From contig CAKPKI010000009.1 in NCBI GenBank assembly GCA_934167135.1, positions 1 to 25,474 of the forward strand: 25,474 bases of DNA, in the 5' to 3' direction. Within the stretch, counting starts at the first letter, position 1. Each line of letters begins with the position of its first letter. Under the pieces are notes generated by a model that saw only the letters and a program-made list of their open reading frames with translations, was not told the origin of the DNA and did no database searches. A program made the translations under genes and the position numbers. Shown here one piece after another: positions 6,351-12,327 of the stretch. Source of the stretch: an uncultured Clostridia bacterium (GTDB lineage: Bacteria > Bacillota > Clostridia > TANB77 > CAG-508).

Positions 6351-7406
6351 TTATTCAAGTTCACTTATCATTCTATCAGCAAAAACTGCATAACCCACAC
6401 TCGGATTTTTAACAAATACATGTGTTATAGCACCAACAAATTTATTGTTTTGTATTATTGGCGAACCACTCATTCCCTGTACTATGCCACCAGTTTTATT
6501 TAATAATGCTTCATCAGTCACCTTTACTACCATGCTTTTATTATCATAATTATTATTCAAATATGTTTTTTGTATTTCTACATTATATTCTTTTGTTTCT
6601 CCCTCAATATTAGATAAAATTTTTGCAGGACCTAACTCTATTTCTTGTCTTAATGCTACATTCATTTTTCTAGAATTATCTATATTTATATTTTGTGGAT
6701 TTTTAATTATTCCATATATCCCATATTGCGTATTTTTATATATACTCCCAATTTCACTATTTGACCTTATTGTACCTTGGAGTTTTCCTGGTTGTTCCTC
6801 TTTTCCTTTAACAATAGAAACTATCATTACATCATCAATTTCTCCAGATGAAGTTTGTATTATATCCCCTGTATCTATATCAGTTATAGGATGTCCCAAA
6901 GCAGCAAATGTTTGAGTTTTATCACTATAAAATGTTACTGTTCCTACTCCAGCGGCACTATCTCTTACCCAAAGCCCTATTTTGTATTCTCCCTGTTTGT
7001 CTTTTACTGGTTGTATTTCACAGTTTTTTTCTTGATTATTTCTTAAAAATTTTATATTAATGCTTTTTCCTTCATTTAAATTTATTGCATCTATTAATTC
7101 TTCTTTATTATTTATTATTATATCATTAATTGAAATTATAGAATCGCCTTCTCTTATTTCTGTATTTTCATATGGTTTATATATATTACCATCTTCACTT
7201 TCTATTCCAGATGTTCCTACAACTAATACTCCACTTGTAAATAATTTTATTCCAACAACATCTCCTACTGGTATTACTTGAATATCCGATATTTTTATAT
7301 CTTCTCCTTTTACTGCAATTGTTTCTGGATAGTATCCTCTTGATAATATATACATATAAATAAATATTAGTATAAATAATAAAATAATTTTCTTGAGTGT
7401 TTTCAT
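6351..7406 (-). CDS. spoIVB: SpoIVB family sporulation serine protease (PDZ plus S55 peptidase)
   Basis: SpoIVB is secreted from the forespore into the intermembrane space, where it triggers SpoIVFB-dependent activation of sigma-K during sporulation. This 351-residue protein has an N-terminal membrane anchor (about 6-22) and a PDZ domain (about 45-130: GIKLFTSGVLVVG and IREGDSIISINDI). An S55 peptidase domain follows, with the His motif FAALGHPITDIDTG and the serine motif GIVQGMSGSPI (Ser near 313), then THVFVKNPSVGYAVF near the C-terminus with GAITHV. It is somewhat shorter than the Bacillus enzyme. Start choice: AGGAG is spaced 8 nt from the ATG at 7406 but abuts the GTG at 7415. It is not next to spo0A here, which is its common neighbour, but lies between two dispersed-repeat copies. 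Confidence 0.93.
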   Translation of the reverse strand: MKTLKKIILLFILIFIYMYILSRGYYPETIAVKGEDIKISDIQVIPVGDVVGIKLFTSGVLVVGTSGIESEDGNIYKPYENTEIREGDSIISINDIIINNKEELIDAINLNEGKSINIKFLRNNQEKNCEIQPVKDKQGEYKIGLWVRDSAAGVGTVTFYSDKTQTFAALGHPITDIDTGDIIQTSSGEIDDVMIVSIVKGKEEQPGKLQGTIRSNSEIGSIYKNTQYGIYGIIKNPQNINIDNSRKMNVALRQEIELGPAKILSNIEGETKEYNVEIQKTYLNNNYDNKSMVVKVTDEALLNKTGGIVQGMSGSPIIQNNKFVGAITHVFVKNPSVGYAVFADRMISELE

Positions 7407-7459
7407 TCTTTTCACTCCTTTATTTTATTATTTGTATTAGTTTTATTTTTATACATTTC

Positions 7460-7596
7460 ATTACAGTATTATGGATTCTTTTAAATTAATACATATAAAT
7501 ACTCTAAATATAAGCTTTGAATGAAGTGTCGAATGTTCATGAAAAATTTTAGAAATTTCTTGAATTTTCCAAATTTATATTGTATAATACTTTTGC
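7460..7596 (+). repeat. Dispersed palindromic repeat, copy B (diverged, near full length)
   Basis: Matches copy C in the same orientation: ATTACAG at the left, TTTTAAATTAATA at 7479-7491, then AAATATAAGCTTTGAATGAA (7506-7525), GTG-C-GAATGT and CATG. An inner stem is visible where AAAAATT (about 7543) can pair with AATTTTCC (about 7563-7570), around the palindrome AGAAATTTCT. A decayed right arm may follow (TTTATATTG near 7575). With the Rpn promoter region it fills the 375-nt gap between the divergent spoIVB and Rpn genes. Outer limits are approximate. Confidence 0.6.
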
Positions 7597-7740
7597 AATG
7601 TTATGTTGCTTTATTTCAAATTAAGTTTTAAAATTGTAAATGTTAATTCCAAAAAATAAGTTGTATCAATTGTTTTTATTCTTATACAAAAAAGGGAATG
7701 CCTCAATTTTATAAAATTATAATTTAAATTTCAAAAAACA

Positions 7741-7769
7741 TTGCAAAAACAAAAAAAATTTTATATAAT
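7741..7769 (+). promoter_or_regulatory. Possible promoter of the Rpn nuclease gene
   Basis: TTGCAA (7741-7746), 17 nt, TATAAT (7764-7769). The spacing is ideal, but the -10 touches the AGGAGGTG ribosome binding site, so a transcript from it would start inside or after that site. Either transcription starts unusually close to the ATG at 7782 or another promoter upstream is used. From 7597 to 7740 I see only AT-rich sequence. Confidence 0.35.
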
Positions 7770-7781
7770 AGGAGGTGAAAA

Positions 7782-8726
7782 ATGCCGGATAAATTATTAA
7801 ATCTTAGTAATGATATTGTATTTCAAGAATTATTTGGAAATCCAAAAAATAGCAAAATCACAGCACATTTATTATCTTTAATTTTACAAAGAAAAATTAA
7901 TACTATTGATTTAGATGTTAATAAAAGAATGTTAGGCAACAGTCCTAATTCCAAAATAGGTAGATTAGATATTAGAGCAAAATTTAATAATGGAGAAGAT
8001 TGCAATATAGAACTCCAAGTTGCTCCTTATCAGTTCATGCCAGAACGAATGCTTGATTATTGGGCAAATATGCACTCTTTGAAAATTTCAAAAGGTCAAG
8101 ACTACGATGTTTTAAAACCATCTATTTCAATATTAATTGCGGGCTACAATCTTAATCAATTAAAGCACATATCTAAATACCATACTATATGGAATTTAAG
8201 AGAGAAAGATTTTTCAGAAACTATTATTACCAATAATATTGAAATGCATGTACTAGAAATACCTAAAATTCAAACAGATGTCATTAATGATGAACTTGCA
8301 CAATGGCTAAAATTTATTGAAAATCCGGAAAATAAGGAGGTTCAAAAAATTATGTGTAGAAACTTTTATTGGAAACAAGCAGAAGAAGAATTAGCCTACC
8401 TAAGTGGTGATCCAGATTTCCAACGTATAGTTGAAGCTAGAGCTGGTTTCTTAATGGACCAAGCAACTTATAAAAAACAGTGTGAACGTGAAGGACATAA
8501 AAAAGGTTTTACCAAAGGTCGTGCTGAAGGTCGTGCCGAAGGTCGTGCTGAAGGTCGCGCTGAGGGTCGCGCTGAAGGTCGCGCTGAAGGTCGCGCTGAG
8601 GGTCGCGCTGAGGGCGAAAAATCTAAACAAATTGAAATAGCCAAAAAATTAAAAAACAAAAAAATGCCAATAGATGATATTGTTGAGATAACAGGTTTAA
8701 GTAAAGATGAAATTAAATCTTTATAG
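7782..8726 (+). CDS. Rpn family PD-(D/E)XK nuclease / putative transposase
   Basis: This is a 314-residue member of the Rpn (recombination-promoting nuclease, PDDEXK_2 transposase-like) family. The family includes DNA endonucleases that promote RecA-independent recombination and are common multi-copy genes in Clostridia. The N-terminus (LLNLSNDIVFQELFG) is typical. Likely active-site residues are D63 and the E77-x-Q79 pair in RLDIRAKF...IELQ. After residue 245 come eight GRAE units, then a short helical tail (IEIAKKLKNKKMPIDDIVEI) with the common 'it is a helix-turn-helix-like end' layout. The AGGAGGTG site is 6 nt before the ATG. It is the only plus-strand gene between 1 and 20458, flanked by a repeat copy and a terminator, which fits insertion as a mobile or selfish cassette. 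No terminal inverted repeats or target duplication were found. Confidence 0.85.
   Translation: MPDKLLNLSNDIVFQELFGNPKNSKITAHLLSLILQRKINTIDLDVNKRMLGNSPNSKIGRLDIRAKFNNGEDCNIELQVAPYQFMPERMLDYWANMHSLKISKGQDYDVLKPSISILIAGYNLNQLKHISKYHTIWNLREKDFSETIITNNIEMHVLEIPKIQTDVINDELAQWLKFIENPENKEVQKIMCRNFYWKQAEEELAYLSGDPDFQRIVEARAGFLMDQATYKKQCEREGHKKGFTKGRAEGRAEGRAEGRAEGRAEGRAEGRAEGRAEGEKSKQIEIAKKLKNKKMPIDDIVEITGLSKDEIKSL
8517..8612 (+). repeat. Eight 12-bp in-frame tandem repeats encoding Gly-Arg-Ala-Glu
   Basis: Eight consecutive 12-mers follow the pattern GGTCG(T/C)GC(T/C)GA(A/G), all encoding GRAE and ending in GGCGAA. Differences occur only at third codon positions and split the array: the first three units use CGT and the last five CGC, which suggests recent unit duplication. 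GC content is far higher than in surrounding sequence. Unit gain or loss would keep the reading frame. Confidence 0.97.
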
Positions 8727-8730
8727 TCAA

Positions 8731-8768
8731 AAAAAGAATGATTATTTTTATTGAATAACCATTCTTTT
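8731..8768. terminator. Bidirectional terminator between Rpn gene and pilus operon
   Basis: Arms AAAAGAATGATTATT (8732-8746) and AATAACCATTCTTTT (8754-8768) form a 15-bp stem with one A/C mismatch and a 7-nt loop. On the minus strand it is followed by seven T residues, giving a good end to the filament operon; on the plus strand it ends the Rpn gene 4 nt after the stop. The minus-strand stop codon at 8767 overlaps the stem. Confidence 0.8.
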
Positions 8769-9330
8769 ATGTTGTTCCTGTCGAACCATTTATTGCTACT
8801 GTTCCTGATGAAGCAGCAACAATAATGTGAATATCTCCTCCAGAAATATTATAATAAACATTTTGTAATGCTTGTGATAATGTTCTACTGCTATTTCTTA
8901 CTGTAACAGATATTTGATCTCCTTGTTTTAATATCAATTTTCCATACCTATTATTAGTTGTTCCACTTGCTGCTGAATTTCCTATTTTTTCTTCAACTTG
9001 GCTTGTATATAATGAATAATAAGAATTATTGCCAATTTGAGTCGGATCCGAATCTGTTAATGCCTTTGATGTAGTTTTATCTAATATTTTTACCTCTAAA
9101 TCAATGTCAAAAGTATTTCCAGATGTAACTAATGCTGATGTAAATCTCTGATAATTATCTGATGTTATTACTCCTTCTTTTATTGCTTCATTAACAAATT
9201 CAGTAGTAGCAGTTTGAGCAACTAATTGAGATATATCATCTGCTCTATCTGCAATTAAAAACAATGGAACCAAAAACATCAATATAGCAGCAATAAATAT
9301 TCCTATTATATCCATTGTTGTATCTTCCAT
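8767..9330 (-). CDS. Small single-helix membrane protein, last gene of the filament operon
   Basis: This 187-residue protein is not a recognised family. It starts MEDTTMDIIGIFIAAILMFL, so acidic residues directly precede one transmembrane helix (about 8-27), and the remaining 160 residues are probably extracellular. The layout recalls the TadE/TadF pseudopilin group and the MENA proteins upstream, but the sequence after the helix differs from the latter. The ectodomain has a beta-rich, Ser/Thr/Gly-rich character (GKLILKQGDQISVTVRNSS and GGDIHIIVAASSGTVAING). No signal peptidase or prepilin cleavage site is evident. AGGAG precedes the ATG. It is 12 nt after the preceding gene and directly before the operon terminator. 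A minor filament subunit or tip protein is an inference. Confidence 0.65.
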   Translation of the reverse strand: MEDTTMDIIGIFIAAILMFLVPLFLIADRADDISQLVAQTATTEFVNEAIKEGVITSDNYQRFTSALVTSGNTFDIDLEVKILDKTTSKALTDSDPTQIGNNSYYSLYTSQVEEKIGNSAASGTTNNRYGKLILKQGDQISVTVRNSSRTLSQALQNVYYNISGGDIHIIVAASSGTVAINGSTGTT

Positions 9331-9342
9331 TTTTAACTCCTT

Positions 9343-10023
9343 TTAATCTTTTAAAGTATACACAATTACTCTTTTCTTTATTTTCGTAGCACTAGCAGTT
9401 TCATTGTCATTACTTCCACCTTGATAATATTCGCCTAAACTTTCAACAAATGTATGTTTAGATAAATACTCATAAAATCCATCTGGATAATTTATTTCCA
9501 TAAATTGATTTCCATATTGTGTATCTTTTAGCATATCTAACATTGTTTGATTTCCTTCATCATTAGCTTGAGCTTTCCATTTGTTTTTTCCCGCAAGAAT
9601 CATGCTTAAATGTTGTGTTGCTGAATCTAATGTAGCAAACCCTTCTTCTGAAAGGTCAATTACATTTATAATCATTGCTCTATTTGGATCATTAACCTCT
9701 ATATTATTTTCATCAACTTTTTTTCCAGATTGATTTGTTTTATAATATATTGGTAATGGACTTTTATCACTTTTTTGAAAAACTATTTTTATATTTTCAG
9801 AATAAGCTCTATACATAGTTGATACCACTGTATCAGCTCCTACAGTTCTATTTAGATTAGTTGTTGGTTTTACATATTGATATTGTGCTTCTTTATCATA
9901 TATAGTTGCTATTGTACTAACTGATGAATTGGCTTGAGACAAAGAAGATATACTCAATGACAATGCCAATACAAACACTAATACTGCTCCTGCAATTTTT
10001 AAAGCTTCTACTGCATTTTCCAT
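9343..10023 (-). CDS. MENA-type putative leaderless pilin (226 aa)
   Basis: I do not recognise a named family. The protein opens MENAVEALKIAGAVLVFVLA, then one hydrophobic helix to about residue 25, then a soluble domain. After the helix it has YDKEAQYQYV...NRTVGADTVVSTMYRAYSEN, which aligns loosely with the FN-KF-Y...GNE-V region of the sister proteins. The remainder is longer than in its sisters and includes YEYLSKHTFVESLGEYYQGG and a C-terminal KKRVIVYTLKD strand. There is no basic N-region before the helix and no Gly-x4-Glu prepilin cleavage motif. GGGGGAT precedes the ATG, 24 nt after the upstream sister gene. Probably exposed outside with a membrane-embedded N-terminus. Role as a larger (minor) pilin is inferred from operon context. 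Confidence 0.7.
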   Translation of the reverse strand: MENAVEALKIAGAVLVFVLALSLSISSLSQANSSVSTIATIYDKEAQYQYVKPTTNLNRTVGADTVVSTMYRAYSENIKIVFQKSDKSPLPIYYKTNQSGKKVDENNIEVNDPNRAMIINVIDLSEEGFATLDSATQHLSMILAGKNKWKAQANDEGNQTMLDMLKDTQYGNQFMEINYPDGFYEYLSKHTFVESLGEYYQGGSNDNETASATKIKKRVIVYTLKD

Positions 10024-10047
10024 AAGTATATCCCCCTTCTCAAATGA

Positions 10048-10470
10048 TTATGTATGATTTGTAATTGTAATTGCGCTAACTACACCATCAGTTCTAGTAC
10101 ATTCTATATCATATAATTTACTTGTGTCAGCTTTAGTTGATATTGACTTACCATCTGCACTTAATGAAACCTTATTAGTTCCACCACCAGCTCCTGTTGC
10201 ACCTGTTCCATCTACAGTAACTACTGTTGAATTTGTTGTTATATTATAATTCATAACAGTTTCTAATAAAGCATTAACTTCATTTCCTCTTTTACTCTTT
10301 CCCTCGTATTTTACAAATTTCTCATTTTGTGCTTGTATCTCTGCTGCTGTTAAATCTGCTGTATCTGTGGCATTAGATGCTTTATTATATACAGCTAATC
10401 CCAAAGATATAATTAATATAGCTACTAAAACTGCTGCTGCAATTAATAATGCTTTTGTTGCGTTCTCCAT
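10048..10470 (-). CDS. MENA-type putative leaderless major pilin (140 aa)
   Basis: This small protein starts MENATKALLIAAAVLVAILI and has a single hydrophobic helix (about 7-27). A helical segment follows with QNEKFVKYEG and RGNEVNALLETVMNYN (about 47-76), the clearest version of the shared motif of this paralogous set. Then comes a Gly/Ala/Thr-rich loop (DGTGATGAGGG) and a short beta region ending in DGVVSAITITNHT. Small size, an Ala/Leu/Ile N-terminal helix and a beta-rich end resemble type IV pilin architecture, and by size and the very strong AAGGAGGG ribosome binding site it is my best candidate for the major subunit. No leader peptide is encoded. A hairpin (10512-10525) lies in the 61-nt gap before it. 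Confidence 0.72.
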   Translation of the reverse strand: MENATKALLIAAAVLVAILIISLGLAVYNKASNATDTADLTAAEIQAQNEKFVKYEGKSKRGNEVNALLETVMNYNITTNSTVVTVDGTGATGAGGGTNKVSLSADGKSISTKADTSKLYDIECTRTDGVVSAITITNHT

Positions 10471-10511
10471 AGTATCTCCCTCCTTTTTCTATTAACTTTT
10501 GTTTATTAAAA

Positions 10512-10525
10512 TCGGCTTATGCCGA
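10512..10525 (-). other. Small intercistronic hairpin in the filament operon
   Basis: TCGGC (10512-10516) and GCCGA (10521-10525) form a 5-bp GC-rich stem with an ATAA loop, followed on the minus strand by TTTTAATAA. It is too short for a confident terminator but could attenuate read-through or mark an mRNA end between the 144-aa and 140-aa protein genes. Confidence 0.35.
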
Positions 10526-10531
10526 ACCTTA

Positions 10532-10966
10532 TTAACTATTTGTAACTTGTTCAAATCTTATGTATTTAATTCTTCCCGTATTTTTATGATATTCAATATT
10601 TGAACACTTAAATTTTATATTCCCATAATATTGTACAAATTGCTCTGTACCAGACTTATAAATTGTTTCCATATTATAAGTCGTTTCATTATCTGCCATA
10701 TATACCTCTATGTTTATAGAAGTACTATCATTTTGTTTAAAACTTCCATCTTCGTTTTTTTCTACTTTATTTTTAGTATTTTTATCAATTGCTTTATTTA
10801 TCATCGAAGCAACATCTAAGCCATAAACTTCTTGTCCATTATATTTATCAAACTCTGCATTTTCTTTTTGTATTTCTTTAATTTCATTTTTATATGAAAT
10901 ATATTTATAGCTTATCAATGCTACAATAATAACAACAATTGTTAAAAAGATAAACATTTTTTTCAT
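10532..10966 (-). CDS. Divergent pilin-like membrane protein of the filament operon (144 aa)
   Basis: This single-helix membrane protein is related to its neighbours but has a different N-terminus. It starts MKKMFIFLTIVVIIVALISY, with a basic N-region like an ordinary uncleaved signal anchor rather than MENA. After the helix, ENAEFDKYNGQEVYGLDVASMINKAIDKN (split as ENAEFDKYNG and VASMINKAIDKN, about 36-63) matches the shared motif of the set. The C-terminal half (IKFKCSNIEYHKNTGRIKYIRFE) resembles the end of the 268-residue sister (CTGVQHNTTENGRVNGITFE). A start four codons in, with AAGGA upstream, is an alternative. It may have its own promoter at 10978-11006. A minor subunit or assembly factor is likely; this is inferred. 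Confidence 0.68.
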   Translation of the reverse strand: MKKMFIFLTIVVIIVALISYKYISYKNEIKEIQKENAEFDKYNGQEVYGLDVASMINKAIDKNTKNKVEKNEDGSFKQNDSTSINIEVYMADNETTYNMETIYKSGTEQFVQYYGNIKFKCSNIEYHKNTGRIKYIRFEQVTNS

Positions 10967-10977
10967 CCTTTTCCCTC

Positions 10978-11006
10978 ATTATAACATTAATTTTTTCAAA
11001 TTGCAA
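10978..11006 (-). promoter_or_regulatory. Possible internal promoter in the filament operon
   Basis: Minus-strand TTGCAA (11001-11006), 17 nt, perfect TATAAT (10978-10983), placed 12 nt before the ATG at 10966 in a 56-nt gap. It would give extra transcription of the last four small membrane-protein genes relative to the motor genes. Confidence 0.45.
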
Positions 11007-11022
11007 CATTTTCACCTAAGTA

Positions 11023-11490
11023 TTATCTAAAATTTATACTATAAACTTGTCCAGATCCACTACTTATTTTTATATCATCTGAACTACAAATAAATGTATC
11101 TTCTTTATGTGATTGTAAAATTTGTGCCATTTCTTCATTTATAGTTTGATCAATACGAGTACCTTTTAAATAAACTGCAACATATAAAGAATTCTCGTTT
11201 ACTTCCCAGTCATTAACATTATATGAATGTTCTTTATTACTTTCATATGCACTACTTGCAATTGTAACAACATCTTGTATTGTTATATCAAACTCTTTAG
11301 TTCCATTACTAATATTTATACAATTAAGATATTGAGTATTAAAACTATTTATATCATTACTTTTTATTCTATTATTTGAATCTTCCACATAACCTTGTAA
11401 ACTAGCATATAATACAGAAGCCAATGACAAAATCATTACTGCTATTAATACACCAGCAGCTATATATAATGCTTTAACTGCATTCTCCAT
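11023..11490 (-). CDS. MENA-type putative leaderless pilin (155 aa)
   Basis: The protein opens MENAVKALYIAAGVLIAVMI with one hydrophobic helix (about 7-30). It continues with SNDINSFNTQYLNCINISNG (about 43-62) and ITIQDVVTIASSAYESN, the family's helical motif, and then beta strands (ENSLYVAVYLKG...GSGQVYSINF). Two Cys (C57 and C129 approximately) could form a disulfide outside the membrane. AAGGATT precedes the ATG, and the gene lies 16 nt after the 268-residue sister. Name and function are unknown; paralogy with the other small proteins of the operon is visible in the first 30 residues and in the FN-x-x(Y/F) segment. A minor pilin role is inferred. Confidence 0.7.
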   Translation of the reverse strand: MENAVKALYIAAGVLIAVMILSLASVLYASLQGYVEDSNNRIKSNDINSFNTQYLNCINISNGTKEFDITIQDVVTIASSAYESNKEHSYNVNDWEVNENSLYVAVYLKGTRIDQTINEEMAQILQSHKEDTFICSSDDIKISSGSGQVYSINFR

Positions 11491-11506
11491 ATATGAATCC
11501 TTTCAA

Positions 11507-12313
11507 TTAGTTAAATTTCACTCTATTATTTTCAACTACAACTTCAAATGTAATTCCATTTACTCTTCCATTTTCTGTTGTATTATGTTGTACTCCCGTA
11601 CATCTAAACATAGCCCTTTTCAATTGTGTATATTGATAATATTTTTCTGTTGCCTTAATCAATTTACTCATTTGTTCATTTGATAAACTATCAGCTTTAG
11701 ATTTACCTAAAATATTTTGCAATTTCTTATTTCTTGTTTCTTTTAATGCCATTTTTTGATTATCTGATATTTTATTAGAATTTAATTGCGAATCTATTGC
11801 AATATTCTGTATTTCAGAAGATAATTTTTGTAATTGCATATCAGAGTAACCTGTTTCAGCTGAAATATTTCCAGCTAAATTAGTAATCGCCTCTAAATTA
11901 GAATCACTACTTTGAGTATTTGATAATTTACCATTACTGCCAATTATATTTTTAAATATTGACTCTGTAGAATTTGGGTTAGAATCAGAACTTGAATATT
12001 GAAATTCATTGTTCTGATATCCTTTAAAATCAACAGTCATAATTATCTTATCATAACCTTCCATGTCGGCTATAGCAGTATTATAATCAACCACCTTATT
12101 CATAACTGACATAAGTTCATTTCCTCTTATAACTTCATCAGTATAATTATCAAATTTAGCATTAAATTCAGTATCTTGTTCTATTATTTTTGATTTATGT
12201 TTTTCCTCATAATATCCAGATACCTGCCCCCAAAACATTACTAGTAAAGACAAAATCATAATTGATATTAATAATCCAGCTGCAATTAATAATGCTTTTG
12301 TTACATTTTCCAT
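11507..12313 (-). CDS. MENA-type putative leaderless pilin, large form (268 aa)
   Basis: This is the longest of the set. It begins MENVTKALLIAAGLLISIMI, with the hydrophobic helix to about residue 30, then QDTEFNAKFDNYTDEVIRGN and ELMSVMNKVVDYN (about 46-78), close to the 140-residue sister. A Ser/Asn-rich, largely helical insertion (about 105-225) follows that the others lack, with many Gln, Asn and Lys and no obvious domain. The C-terminus returns to the shared ending: MFRCTGVQHNTTENGRVNGI, then TFEVVV. The insertion may form a stalk or a partner-binding surface. It is directly downstream of the platform gene (14-nt gap) with a GGAGG site. Minor pilin or initiator of the filament is an inference. 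Confidence 0.7.
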   Translation of the reverse strand: MENVTKALLIAAGLLISIMILSLLVMFWGQVSGYYEEKHKSKIIEQDTEFNAKFDNYTDEVIRGNELMSVMNKVVDYNTAIADMEGYDKIIMTVDFKGYQNNEFQYSSSDSNPNSTESIFKNIIGSNGKLSNTQSSDSNLEAITNLAGNISAETGYSDMQLQKLSSEIQNIAIDSQLNSNKISDNQKMALKETRNKKLQNILGKSKADSLSNEQMSKLIKATEKYYQYTQLKRAMFRCTGVQHNTTENGRVNGITFEVVVENNRVKFN

Positions 12314-12327
12314 TTAAACCTCCGTGT

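Noticed and set aside
8517..8612. Tandem repeats considered as a CRISPR array
   Set aside because: Units are 12 bp, contiguous, in frame with no spacers, and code for GRAE within a gene.
8468..8659. Minus-strand open frame rich in Ala-Arg-Pro-Ser repeats
   Set aside because: It is only the reverse complement of the GRAE tandem repeats inside the Rpn gene; no ribosome binding site or promoter supports it.
7782..8726. Complete insertion sequence around the Rpn gene
   Set aside because: I found no matching inverted ends or target-site duplication around 7597-8770; the downstream hairpin is explained as a terminator.
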